Position numbers and translations under genes: made by a program. The notes under the pieces were generated by a model. The model made no database searches. It saw only the letters and a program-made list of their open reading frames with translations, and had not been told where the DNA came from. 64,000 nucleotides of DNA, from NCBI GenBank assembly GCA_021774795.1, contig JAJFIR010000014.1, positions 186,001-250,000 of the forward strand, written 5' to 3'. Within the stretch, counting starts at the first letter, position 1; every line of letters starts with the position of its first letter. This document shows, in pieces, positions 39,529-47,644 of this stretch. This stretch comes from Emcibacteraceae bacterium. Lineage in GTDB: Bacteria; Pseudomonadota; Alphaproteobacteria; Sphingomonadales; Emcibacteraceae.

Positions 39529-39960
39529 TTATGAGGTTGGAACGCAAAAGAATTCTCCAGTCATTCTGGCGTAAACCGAGCCTTTACGGTCCTGATGATC
39601 GATTTTAAAATTAGATATACCACCTGTCCCCTTTTTATTGGCTCGTTTTCCATATTCCATGCCCTTTTCCCGGCAAGCTTTTATAATTCCTCTTTTAGCA
39701 AACATTGCCGTATCTTCAACAATGTCTAACATGTCGGCCTGATAGTTATAGGCCCATTTTTCCTCAAAAGTGCATTTCAATGCATCCTGATTCTGTTCAG
39801 GATTTGGGCTTATACCTATTGTGGCTTTTTTGCAAGATATTGTGGTTCCTGGAGTGAAGAGGACGGTGCCTGAACCGCCAACATCTTGTGACCAAACTGG
39901 TAAAGAATGATTTCCAAGTATTATAGCTGTCAACACTAGTTTAAAATAATACCTCTTCAT
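39529..39960 (-). CDS. Small secreted Cys-containing protein of unknown function
   Basis: 143 residues from ATG 39960, with AAGGA 7 nt upstream. The ATG directly before it would add one Met, and longer frames add unlikely sequence. The signal peptide is FKLVLTAIILGNHSLPVWSQ. The mature protein has four Cys (SCKKATIG, LKCTFEEKW, KACREKG, FFCVPTS), which could form two disulfides. No family is recognised. It converges on the FecR paralogues (35 bp between stops) and shares their style of secreted, Cys-bearing product, so it may belong to the same function. Confidence 0.65.
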   Translation of the reverse strand: MKRYYFKLVLTAIILGNHSLPVWSQDVGGSGTVLFTPGTTISCKKATIGISPNPEQNQDALKCTFEEKWAYNYQADMLDIVEDTAMFAKRGIIKACREKGMEYGKRANKKGTGGISNFKIDHQDRKGSVYARMTGEFFCVPTS

Positions 39961-40391
39961 CATAAAATCCTTACCTGCTAAATTATCTAAAATGATCATT
40001 GCCGACATAATATGTTACAAAAAATAAACTAATACAAACACTCCTCTTGTCACTTCTTAAGCGTCGACCATCGTTCTATAATTAGATTTGTTTGTCTTTT
40101 CTACTTCCGGGGCCAATTCATTATTTCAATTTTTGTCCATTCCTACATCACCTTCTTCTGCTCTGATATATATTTTATTCGCGTTCTATAACTCATATCA
40201 ATCACTCTATTTCTATATTAGAGTAAAGTGTTGTATTGACCGGTTAAGATCACCGCCCAAAGCAGACACTCAATAAGTGTTTCATTTATAACATTTGAAT
40301 TACTAAATTCTCAGCTATGGAATGTTAAGGCCAACTTTTTTGTGAAAATTGACTTTAAAATTATATAATTGATTCTATCAGCGTAGATTAT
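39961..40391 (+). other. 431-bp intergenic region with repeat copy C
   Basis: AT-rich and without a convincing gene; a short forward frame at 40088-40276 has no ribosome-binding site and runs into the repeat. The repeat copy lies at 40222-40278. The start of the small secreted gene and its promoter must lie at the left end. Confidence 0.6.
40222..40278 (+). repeat. Intergenic repeat, copy C (most complete)
   Basis: GTAAAGTGTTGTATTGACCG, GTTAAGATCACCGCCCAAAG and CAGACACTCAATAAGTG in sequence give the fullest version of the repeat family. It matches copy A (26410-26463) and, in its right half, copy D (45099-45146). Confidence 0.75.
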
Positions 40392-40985
40392 TTAGGCACC
40401 ACTAGTTTTTTTAATTAGTCCAAGTTGCATTAGCGCTGTTACACCGTCATCCAGACCAATCTCTTCAATGATTTTACCTTCTTTGAGTTTCAATACCGTT
40501 GTGCCTGTAAATCGCATCACGCGTCCAGTAGATGCTGGCAATGACCCAGCTAAGAAGTCACTAAACTCGGGGCCAGTGTGTGTGCCTCCGCCGTCCCAAC
40601 GCCCAACCACATAATCGCCTTCGGCAATAAGGTCAGCAGCACCCCAAAAGTTGAGGTCTGGAAACGCTTCACGAAAGTCTGCCATGAATGCTTTAATGTC
40701 CGCGTGACCTTTACGTGGTTCATGTAACGAATACTGAAGATACATGTCAGGTGAGGCAAGTTCGTCGATAATATTGGGATCGAAAGTTTCTCCCCAAAAA
40801 TTTGTAAACCAACGACCAATGATGGCTTTGTTCTTGTCTTCTATAGATTGTGTGGCACGTGTTTGAGCTTTCCCAAACTGAGAAAATGCTACTAATCCTC
40901 CTGAGGTCAATAATCCTGTCCTTAGTGCTTTTCTGCGATTGAAGTTGCGCGCAGTGTTGACGTTGGTGTTTTTATCTTTAAGCAT
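40392..40985 (-). CDS. SnoaL-like/ester cyclase family protein with twin-arginine signal
   Basis: 197 residues. The N-terminus carries NRRKALRTGLLTSGGLVAFS, a twin-arginine-type signal, so the folded protein is probably exported by Tat. Residues about 50-190 fit the NTF2-like SnoaL fold (MYLQYSLHEPRKGHADIKAF, DLIAEGDYVVGRWDGGGTHTG, GKIIEEIGLDDG). Members bind small hydrophobic ligands or act as cyclases or hydrolases; the reaction here cannot be stated. It stands alone on the minus strand. Confidence 0.82.
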   Translation of the reverse strand: MLKDKNTNVNTARNFNRRKALRTGLLTSGGLVAFSQFGKAQTRATQSIEDKNKAIIGRWFTNFWGETFDPNIIDELASPDMYLQYSLHEPRKGHADIKAFMADFREAFPDLNFWGAADLIAEGDYVVGRWDGGGTHTGPEFSDFLAGSLPASTGRVMRFTGTTVLKLKEGKIIEEIGLDDGVTALMQLGLIKKTSGA

Positions 40986-41450
40986 AGTTATAATCCTTTT
41001 AAGTTATAAATTACCGAGCCATGAAGGATGCTTCTGTAAGATGCTTTTATTAAGATTTTCCTACGTCGTCTGTCCGTATCTTGTCACGTATCAAAAGGAT
41101 AGTTAAGAATATCAGATAATTATTATGCTCTGTTGAATTTTTTATCATCGACCGGGTGACGACCTCAAATGGTCGACGCAACACTTTAACCAAGATAGAC
41201 TAGATTTATCATTGATCAAGCGTTCCACGCATAAAATCCGTTATCTCACTTCAACTTTTATTTGTATAAAGTGCATTGTTATGATATTTCATTGTTCTCA
41301 TTTCTCTGCACACCGTAGAATATCTATATAGGTGTTCAAGTATATGACTTTTGTTTTGCAAGTTTATTATCCTATGAAATAGTACAATAATTATTTTGCC
41401 CGGTTGTTTTACGGGCATTTCACATTCAAACCCTAGAGAGGGATATAACA
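40986..41450. other. 465-bp intergenic region with inverted repeat-family copy F
   Basis: AT-rich divergent region between the Tat-exported protein and the small secreted protein. It should contain both promoters, but no clear -35/-10 pair was found. The repeat copy at 41144-41190 is on the minus strand. Confidence 0.6.
41144..41190 (-). repeat. Intergenic repeat, copy F (inverted)
   Basis: On the minus strand it reads GTTAAAGTGTTGCGTCGACC, then ATTTGAGGTCGTCACCCGGT, aligning with copy A (GGAAAGTGTTGCGGTGACCA, GTTGGGATCATCACTCAAAG). Its right half is diverged. Confidence 0.65.
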
Positions 41451-41906
41451 ATGATTAAATTAATTAGTCTGTCTATTGTAATGGCAGCAATCGGCCTAAC
41501 CCAACTAGCTACTGCACAAGATTTGCCACAAGCAGGCAAAAGAGGCAATATTGACTATGTAGAGGTTCAATACATAAAATATAAAAACGGTATGGGCGGA
41601 GCGGCAGGCCGGATCATCAGGGAAAAATTTATGCCCGCTGCTGCTAAAGCCGAAATTCCGTCACCCATTACGTTACATATGCAAACCGGGCCATGGAATG
41701 CTATTAATTTCTGGAATTATGGTGATTCCATGGGTAACCTTGATTACTTCATGACTCCGGACAACGCAAAATTTTGGGCCGCTTTGGCTGAATTAAACGG
41801 CGGCATCGAAAACGCCCGCAAAATATTCGCCGATTATAATGCCACCATTGATACCATGCAACGGGAACTCGCCCATAGACATTTACCACCGGCCGAGGAC
41901 AACTAG
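41451..41906 (+). CDS. Small secreted protein of unknown function
   Basis: 151 residues with AGAGAGGG just upstream. Signal peptide residues 1-22 (LSIVMAAIGLTQLATAQ). The mature part (YVEVQYIKYKNGMGGAAGRI, FMPAAAKAEIPSPITLHMQT, FWNYGDSMGNLDYFMTPDN) has the length and alternation of a dimeric alpha-beta barrel (NIPSNAP/ABM-like) protein, but this is a weak impression. It is transcribed alone, just left of the GC-rich island. Confidence 0.7.
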   Translation: MIKLISLSIVMAAIGLTQLATAQDLPQAGKRGNIDYVEVQYIKYKNGMGGAAGRIIREKFMPAAAKAEIPSPITLHMQTGPWNAINFWNYGDSMGNLDYFMTPDNAKFWAALAELNGGIENARKIFADYNATIDTMQRELAHRHLPPAEDN

Positions 41907-42007
41907 AAAACAATATCATATCACCGAATTTGGTAAAAGTTAAAGTCTCAAAACCCTTGGGAGACATATCTCTTGTCGGATCGTCTGGATGTGTGTAGCT
42001 TAGCCTG

Positions 42008-42976
42008 ATGGACGTTCTGACAAATATACTGAAAACGGTAATCCCATCGGGCGGCGGATTCGGTCGCAGAAACCCTCCTGCTCAGTGGGGAGTGACGGTA
42101 CCGAAAGGTGATCTAGCGATCGTTCACATTGTGGTTCGTGGGCAGTGTTGGCTGTCGTTGGCTGATGAAGAAAAGCCGTTAAATTTGAGCGCGGGACATG
42201 TTGCCTTGTTGGCGCATGGGGACGCTCACGCCGTGGGCAGCTCCCCTGACTCGATATCAGACGCGCCCCTGCGCGAGCGCAAATGTTCGCTTGCGAATGT
42301 CGGCGCGGTCGGCACCTCCGGTACAACGATGGCTTGCGGCTTTTTCAGCCTACATGATCGTGAGCGGCATCCGCTTTTATCAGCGTTGCCGCCTTTGGTG
42401 TACCTCAATAAGAGTGACGCCGGTCAATGGCTCAGTACGACAATACGGATGATTGCCAAAAATTCTGGCGGCCCGGGCGGCGATGCTCTGCTTGATCAGC
42501 TTGCCGGCCTTCTCTTCATCCAAACGGTTCGAGCTTACATCGAGTCTGGCGAGTTGTCAGGGCCAGGTTGGCTAGCTGCGCTGCATGATCCAGCGATTTG
42601 CCCTGTCTTAAAACATATTCACGAACGTCCCGCAGCGAACTTGACGGTCGGATCACTTGCCGTGCATGCCGCCATGTCACGGACGGCATTTGCAGAGCGT
42701 TTTAAAGCTGTCATGGGCGAAGCACCGATGACCTATGTGAGGCGGTGGCGTATGCACCATGCAGCGCATCTATTGCGAACAGAAGGACTGTCGGTCCTAG
42801 ATATCTGTGAGCGCGTCGGCTATCTCTCCGAAGCGACCTTCGCCAAAGCGTTCAAACGCGCTTTGGGCTTGCCCCCGGCCGCATATCGCCGGAATGCGAT
42901 ACGCGCATCATTTGATCCGGAGAAGGCGCGCGCTGGCCTGTTGGGGTCTGTTATCCCCGTGAGTTCCACCTCGTAG
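42008..42976 (+). CDS. AraC-family transcriptional regulator (cupin N-terminal domain)
   Basis: 322 residues. Residues about 10-190 are a cupin-type ligand domain (VHIVVRGQCWLSLADEEKPL, SAGHVALLAHGDAHAVG). Residues about 205-305 are the double helix-turn-helix of the AraC family (LAVHAAMSRTAFAERFKAVM, GEAPMTYVRRWRMHHAAHLL, DICERVGYLSEATFAKAFKR). It probably controls the following small membrane proteins. The coding sequence is strikingly GC-richer than its surroundings (37 of 60 bases in 42301-42360 against 23 of 60 in 40441-40500), a sign of acquisition by transfer. Confidence 0.92.
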   Translation: MDVLTNILKTVIPSGGGFGRRNPPAQWGVTVPKGDLAIVHIVVRGQCWLSLADEEKPLNLSAGHVALLAHGDAHAVGSSPDSISDAPLRERKCSLANVGAVGTSGTTMACGFFSLHDRERHPLLSALPPLVYLNKSDAGQWLSTTIRMIAKNSGGPGGDALLDQLAGLLFIQTVRAYIESGELSGPGWLAALHDPAICPVLKHIHERPAANLTVGSLAVHAAMSRTAFAERFKAVMGEAPMTYVRRWRMHHAAHLLRTEGLSVLDICERVGYLSEATFAKAFKRALGLPPAAYRRNAIRASFDPEKARAGLLGSVIPVSSTS

Positions 42977-43416
42977 AAAAACCCGACTATTTGGTGGCTT
43001 GTACTTTGCCAGACACCCTTTCTGGCGATAGACTAGGTCCGATCTCGGCCTGTTAGCCAATTCCAGCATGACGGACGCGAACAGGTCCGGACGCCAGTTA
43101 TGACCGCTAACGATGATTTTTTCCTAAATAGCAGACTGACACTGAATGATGTGAACAATAGGATGGTTCTTGCGTAGGCCGTTGTAAACCAAAAAAAGCC
43201 GGGTTAGGCCTGCTGTTCACCGAGCCTGAACAAGTTTTTTTGAACCTGTAGGAAAATATCTGCGGTTCACAGATGGTTCCAGATTGTTTTTGGCTTACAA
43301 ATGTTCGGACGATGCGACAAGAAATATGTTTGCCGCGACATGGGCGGATGTGTGACTCACCTCTATTATCCAATTACTAGTCAATGAAACGGGTCCATAA
43401 AGTAAAGAGAATTTGC
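42977..43416 (+). other. 440-bp intergenic region inside the GC-rich island
   Basis: No gene is supported; a reverse-strand frame at 43107-43373 has no ribosome-binding site. The region is less GC-rich than the AraC gene. No clear operator or promoter was identified. Confidence 0.5.
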
Positions 43417-43734
43417 ATGAAAATCGACTTAAACAAAATCGGCGCAGATTTCTACTTCCTCCCGGGAACAGGACACATCGTCACCCTGTTCTCCGCAGTA
43501 CAGCATCGAATACTCGACGGCATAAGTTATTGGATGTGTCTGGTGACCGTCGTAGCCACGGATTGGCCTTTCATTATTTTATTTATTACCTCCGGTTTCC
43601 TGATATTTCCGAATAGTTTCTTCGGCCCGACATCGGCAGTTCTGGCAATTTTTTTTAGCGCATTCGGGCGGCACAATCGCGAAAAGTCGTTACGCGCAGG
43701 AAAGACAGCTCCGCTATCGGAGGGTTCTGTATGA
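43417..43734 (+). CDS. Short membrane protein, likely truncated relative of the next gene
   Basis: 105 residues from ATG 43417. About three transmembrane helices. Its start (MKIDLNKIGADFYFLPGTGH) and end (FGPTSAVLAIFFSAFGRHNR) match the start (MKANAHKIGAVFYAIWGVLH) and end (MAPPIAVLAIVFSMIGYLNR) of the next gene, but about 50 residues from the middle are absent. It overlaps that gene by 4 bp (ATGA). It could be a shortened paralogue or a degenerating duplicate. Confidence 0.6.
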   Translation: MKIDLNKIGADFYFLPGTGHIVTLFSAVQHRILDGISYWMCLVTVVATDWPFIILFITSGFLIFPNSFFGPTSAVLAIFFSAFGRHNREKSLRAGKTAPLSEGSV

Positions 43735-44195
43735 AAGCCAATGCTCACAAAATCGGTGCCGTATTTTACGCGATTTGGGGCGTCCTCCATGTCGTCAGCG
43801 GGTGGATGATGCTTAATACACTTGCATCAGAGGGCGGCACAGCGGCCCTCGGAACGCTAGGCAACGGCGTGCCAGCCGAACAGTTGACCCAGAACGTTCA
43901 AAGCGTTGCCATGAGCGCACTCGGCCTGTTGTTCTGGGATCTCGTATGGTTTGGTGTATTGGTCACGATTCTTGCCGTCACACTGAACTGGAAAAACAGT
44001 GTTGCGGCCTTCTGGATCACCCTCGGCATCGTGCTCGCGACGGACACAGCCTACATGTACGCCATCGTTCTTCCCGGCTACATCGCGTTCCCACGTGGTT
44101 TTATGGCACCGCCAATTGCTGTTCTGGCTATTGTCTTTAGCATGATCGGCTACCTCAACCGTCGCTCGCTCGCCGGGTCCAGCCATACCGCTTAG
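43731..44195 (+). CDS. Small integral membrane protein, four helices
   Basis: 154 residues with four predicted transmembrane helices (about 8-28, 64-88, 92-112, 124-144). I do not assign a family with certainty; the layout resembles DoxX-like or DUF-type inner membrane proteins. Start ATG 43731 overlaps the preceding stop, so translation is coupled to the shorter relative. It is GC-rich like the AraC and MipA genes and is probably part of the same transferred block. Confidence 0.7.
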   Translation: MKANAHKIGAVFYAIWGVLHVVSGWMMLNTLASEGGTAALGTLGNGVPAEQLTQNVQSVAMSALGLLFWDLVWFGVLVTILAVTLNWKNSVAAFWITLGIVLATDTAYMYAIVLPGYIAFPRGFMAPPIAVLAIVFSMIGYLNRRSLAGSSHTA

Positions 44196-44263
44196 CAAAC
44201 CTCGCCCGGGACTCTACGCCCCGATCAAGTCAATCTCTTAGTCGCGTATAGGAGCCTCTAACA

Positions 44264-45091
44264 ATGCAAAAATTCACTACTACAATCAATTTCACTGCTA
44301 CGGTCTTAGTTCTCTCCCTCCTTCTGTCAGGCGTCGTGTCGGCGGAATCTAATGGCGTTAAGGGATTCATCTCTGTCGGCCCGGCGGCCATCCCTGACTA
44401 TGAAGGTTCGCAGGACTACGAGGCGGCTCCGCTCATCTTCGGGCGCATGCAATGGCAGGAGTATTATCTTGAAGTTCAGGGAACGCGTGCGCGGGCGAAT
44501 CTGCTCCCACAAAGATTTTTCTCGTTCAGTGATACGCTATCCATTCAGGCTGGCCCGACGTTGAGTTACCGGCGCGAGCGGGATGACGTGGAGAACGTCC
44601 GCGTTGACAGCTTGCGAGATATCGATGCGACCATTGAGCTGGGTGGCTTTGTCACGCTTCAGATAGTGAATGTGTTTCGGGAACAAGACGCTTTAACGGG
44701 CCGCGTCGAAGTTGTCGGCGACGCCACCAATACGCATGACGGCCATTTGATCACGCTACGCGGTGCTTACGGTATGCCGCTTGGCCGGAGATGGAAACTC
44801 GGCGTGGGCGTTGAATCCACCTATGCTTCCGAAGAATACATGAGCACCTATTTCAACGTCGATGCCAACAATGCGGCCCGAAGTGGACTTGCGGCCTTCG
44901 CCGCTAGCGATGGCTTCAAGGATATAGGGCTCGACCTCTTTCTCCAATACGACGTCACTGAACGATGGGGCGTGCTCACCTTTATGCGTGCCTCACGCCT
45001 TATTGGTGATGCCGCCGACAGTCCAATCGTAGACCGGGAAGGTTCGGAGAATCAATTTTTCGGCGGCGTTGCGGTCAGCTATCGGTTCTGA
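44264..45091 (+). CDS. MipA/OmpV family outer membrane protein
   Basis: 275 residues, with TAGGAGCC 9 nt upstream. Signal peptide 1-27 (LVLSLLLSGVVSAES). The mature protein has the MipA/OmpV features: GPAAIPDYEGSQDYEAAPLI near the start, alternating beta strands, the SYRRERDDVENV strand, YGMPLGRRWKLGVGVESTYA, and a C-terminal aromatic residue in VAVSYRF, typical of outer membrane barrels. Members of this family scaffold peptidoglycan enzymes or act as porin-like proteins. It ends the GC-rich block; repeat copy D starts 8 bp after its stop. Confidence 0.9.
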   Translation: MQKFTTTINFTATVLVLSLLLSGVVSAESNGVKGFISVGPAAIPDYEGSQDYEAAPLIFGRMQWQEYYLEVQGTRARANLLPQRFFSFSDTLSIQAGPTLSYRRERDDVENVRVDSLRDIDATIELGGFVTLQIVNVFREQDALTGRVEVVGDATNTHDGHLITLRGAYGMPLGRRWKLGVGVESTYASEEYMSTYFNVDANNAARSGLAAFAASDGFKDIGLDLFLQYDVTERWGVLTFMRASRLIGDAADSPIVDREGSENQFFGGVAVSYRF

Positions 45092-45098
45092 GGCATCG

Positions 45099-45146
45099 GT
45101 GGTGAAAGGGATCACTTGAAGTCACCACGCAAAGCGGACACTGAAT
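45099..45146 (+). repeat. Intergenic repeat, copy D
   Basis: GGTGGTGAAAGGGATCACTT, GAAGTCACCACGCAAAGC and GGACACTGAATAA match copies A and C, most clearly in AAAGCGGACACT.AATAA. It directly borders the right end of the GC-rich block. Confidence 0.65.
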
Positions 45147-45226
45147 AAATATCATTCTTTCACCCTTTCTCATTTCTTTAAAGACGAGTAAGCTACCTGT
45201 ATTCAACAAAATAGAAGGGAAAATTG

Positions 45227-45727
45227 ATGAAAAAGATATATGCAAGTCTTATTATGATAATTGTAACCATGAACGTAGCCGCACAGGAATTTAATCCGAA
45301 CTTTGTCGCGCCTTCTCATGAAGTGAGGATAAAGGAAGAAGTGAAGCTGATTATCCAGCGATACTATACTTATTTTTCGGCCAATCAGATGAATAAATTT
45401 CCAACGGAAACGCACACAATACCGTGGAAAATACTGGGAACCGACCGCCTTTATTTATCGGCGGACGCATCGAACGAAAATTATTTTAACTCGTTTGCGG
45501 CCATCAAAGAAAATGATCCGGATTATGATCGCTCGGTTTTCACAATTCAGAATATTTGTGTACTATCCCCGCGTGCGGCAATAGTCAGTGGATTTAACAC
45601 AAGAAAACGCGCCGATGACAGCATCATAACCATGATGGGAACAGCCTATATCCTTGAACAAACGGAGGCAGGCTGGCGAATAAACAGCTTTGCCAGTATG
45701 TCACTTGACAAGATTGTAAGCTGTTAA
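45227..45727 (+). CDS. Small secreted protein, NTF2-like (uncertain)
   Basis: 166 residues from ATG 45227, preceded by GAAGGG. Signal peptide 1-19 (SLIMIIVTMNVAAQ). The mature part (VKLIIQRYYTYFSANQMNKF, IPWKILG, AAIVSGFNTRKR, GTAYILEQTEAGWRINSFAS) has the length and pattern of SnoaL/DUF4440-type NTF2-like domains, which is inference. The gene is flanked by repeat copies D and G in opposite orientations. Confidence 0.7.
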   Translation: MKKIYASLIMIIVTMNVAAQEFNPNFVAPSHEVRIKEEVKLIIQRYYTYFSANQMNKFPTETHTIPWKILGTDRLYLSADASNENYFNSFAAIKENDPDYDRSVFTIQNICVLSPRAAIVSGFNTRKRADDSIITMMGTAYILEQTEAGWRINSFASMSLDKIVSC

Positions 45728-45749
45728 AAAAATGGGCTAGCTGGCGGGA

Positions 45750-45789
45750 AGTATTCAATGTACGCTTTCGGCCCAGACTGTGTGAAAAC
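45750..45789 (-). repeat. Intergenic repeat-related element G (inverted)
   Basis: On the minus strand: GTTTTCACACAGTCTGGGCC then GAAAGCGTACATTGAATACT. The second half resembles CAAAGCGGACACTCAATAAG of copy C. The plus-strand 17-mer GGCCCAGACTGTGTGAA (45770-45786) is identical to 29086-29102. Confidence 0.55.
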
Positions 45790-45985
45790 AGCTAGGGGAA
45801 GTTTCGAAAACTTGTTATAAAAAAGCACGTGAGCAGCATCAGTTTACGCCGAATTTGACTATTTTTTTATTTTCCTTAAACTCAGTATCACAATAGAAGA
45901 GGGAAAAATTACTCCTGAGACCTATCAATAATAATCGGTTATCTGGCTCGGGAAAAAGTATCAATCAATTGAAGGGAGACAATTA

Positions 45986-46423
45986 ATGGAAAATTTTATG
46001 AAAAATCATGAAGGGCAGACCTATGCGTTACTTCGCATGGTAACAGGCTTTCTTTTTCTTTTTCATGGATTACGGTGGTGGCTTGGATGGCCGGGCGGCG
46101 GGGAGCCGTTTGTCGGGCCTTGGCATATCGTTTATATCGGCGCACCAATTTTGATATTTGGCGGGCTTTTTGTCTGTGTCGGTATGTTTACGCGCTGGGC
46201 GGCATTTTTATCGTCGGGTCTTATGGCCTGTGCTTATTGGGGATATTACGGAAATAAAGCATTTATGGTGCCGGAAGGCAGCAGTGATTCAGCTATTATG
46301 CTAATGTTTCCATATGTAAATAAAGGTGAGCTGGCAACAATGTTTTGTTTTGCCTTTCTATTCATTGCGTCTCGCGGCAGCGGAATTTGGAGCATTGAAA
46401 GCGCCCGAAAAAATTCCGGATAA
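45986..46423 (+). CDS. DoxX-family membrane protein
   Basis: 145 residues with GGGAG 10 nt upstream. It has four transmembrane helices with the family start LLRMVTGFLFLFHGLRWWLG, the ILIFGGLFVCVGMFTRWAAF second helix and a final FCFAFLFIASRGSGIWSI. DoxX-like proteins are small membrane proteins, some linked to quinone chemistry; no specific role is readable here. It is a stand-alone gene converging on the RidA pair. Confidence 0.85.
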   Translation: MENFMKNHEGQTYALLRMVTGFLFLFHGLRWWLGWPGGGEPFVGPWHIVYIGAPILIFGGLFVCVGMFTRWAAFLSSGLMACAYWGYYGNKAFMVPEGSSDSAIMLMFPYVNKGELATMFCFAFLFIASRGSGIWSIESARKNSG

Positions 46424-46484
46424 GATTCGCTGAATTTCTGAATATGTCAGGGTGGTGATAAACGATTTTTTTGATATCAAAAAA

Positions 46485-47048
46485 TTATTTCATTACCGCC
46501 CGGACTTCTATTTCATGGTGCATATTTATAGGAAGTGATGTGACCGATAAAATCGTACGGGCATGACTACCAACTTCTTCACCAAAAATCCGTACCAGCA
46601 TGTCTGAAGAGGTATCAGCAAGGATTTCTAAATGCGGATAATTTTGTGGCGACGGCGATAATGTATTCACATGTATAATCTTGCCTATCTTATTCAAATC
46701 CCCACCAGCGGCATATTTAAGCCGGTTAATCGCCGAAATAACGCTAAGTTCAGTCGCATAAATTAGTTCATCCAAATCCGTTTCATCGGTTACAAGCCCG
46801 GTCATCCAGGTTCCATCAGGCCTTTGGGCCGCTGTCGACGTAAGATAAATATCTTTATCAACGACGACATATGGTTGATAAGGGCCAAAAACTTTTGAAA
46901 GTGGGGGTAATTCACCGTCCTTGAAACCAAGCCTTACCAGTTCTTTCGCTAGCCTATTTTCAAGAGTATCTTCTGCTTGATCGCTCGATGAATTACTGCA
47001 AGAGGCCAAAATAGTGATCAGCAATATAGAAAATATATATTTCATCAT
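46485..47048 (-). CDS. RidA/YjgF-family protein, predicted lipoprotein
   Basis: 187 residues. The signal peptide ends in a lipobox (TILASC, Cys17), so the product is lipid-anchored. Residues about 55-187 are a RidA fold: YVVVDKDIYLTSTAAQRPDG, AINRLKYAAGGDLNKIGKII and the C-terminal SHARTILSVTSLP...IEVRAV. The Arg of HARTILSV and the Glu of EIEVRAV occupy the places of the two catalytic residues in enamine/imine deaminases. Cytosolic RidA is the norm, so export is unusual. Start ATG overlaps the stop of the upstream paralogue (ATGATGA). Confidence 0.85.
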   Translation of the reverse strand: MMKYIFSILLITILASCSNSSSDQAEDTLENRLAKELVRLGFKDGELPPLSKVFGPYQPYVVVDKDIYLTSTAAQRPDGTWMTGLVTDETDLDELIYATELSVISAINRLKYAAGGDLNKIGKIIHVNTLSPSPQNYPHLEILADTSSDMLVRIFGEEVGSHARTILSVTSLPINMHHEIEVRAVMK

Positions 47049-47644
47049 TTGAGATATGCAATCAAATTAAGTTTAAACGACTCATTATTCGCAGAGGAGA
47101 CAAGCCCGATAGCAAATCTGGTGTGGCTTCCAACAGTTTGTCCAAACACCCGCACCATCAATGTTGAGCATTCGTTTGATACCAGGGCGTAATCAATATA
47201 TTCAGGCTCACTTAAAGTCAGGTACCTGATATTTGCTATTTTTCTTATCCGGCTGAGATCACCGCCAGCGGCATTTTTAATAACGTTAATGGCACCCACG
47301 CAAGCGAGCCTTGAAGCAACATAAAGGTCTTCCTGACTGACGTCCGTCGGCACCCTGCCCTTTAATGCCGTGCCGTCGGGACGAAGCGCTGAAACTTCTG
47401 CCGTGTGAATAACTTTGCCCACCAATACATAAGGATGATGAGAGGTAGCATCATCAGCAATATCCAGATACTTACCGTCTTTAAAACCTAAATCCAAAAG
47501 TTCCTTTTTATAGGCCACATCAATAGTCATTTTATCCCTATAATCTGCTTCATTATCCATATCACCTGACTGCGCGAACGCTTTCGATTGAAAAGACAAC
47601 ATTGAAACGATCAAGATGACGCTGATTTTTATAACGTTTGTCAC
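47045..47644 (-). CDS. RidA/YjgF-family protein, secreted
   Basis: 199 residues with a signal peptide ending SKAFAQ (about residue 25). The RidA fold spans about 65-199 (YVLVGKVIHTAEVSALRPDG, AINVIKNAAGGDLSRIRKIA, SHTRFAIGLVSS). The Arg of the active-site pattern is present, but the Glu position reads Asn in FKLNLIAYLK, so classical deaminase chemistry may be lost. It is upstream of and overlaps the lipoprotein RidA by 4 bp; the two are a duplicated, cotranscribed pair and could form a mixed trimer in the periplasm. Confidence 0.83.
   Translation of the reverse strand: MTNVIKISVILIVSMLSFQSKAFAQSGDMDNEADYRDKMTIDVAYKKELLDLGFKDGKYLDIADDATSHHPYVLVGKVIHTAEVSALRPDGTALKGRVPTDVSQEDLYVASRLACVGAINVIKNAAGGDLSRIRKIANIRYLTLSEPEYIDYALVSNECSTLMVRVFGQTVGSHTRFAIGLVSSANNESFKLNLIAYLK

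Noticed and set aside
41144-45146. Complete insertion sequence or composite transposon around the GC-rich block
   Set aside because: Repeat copies border the block, but no transposase, recombinase or exact terminal inverted repeats are present.
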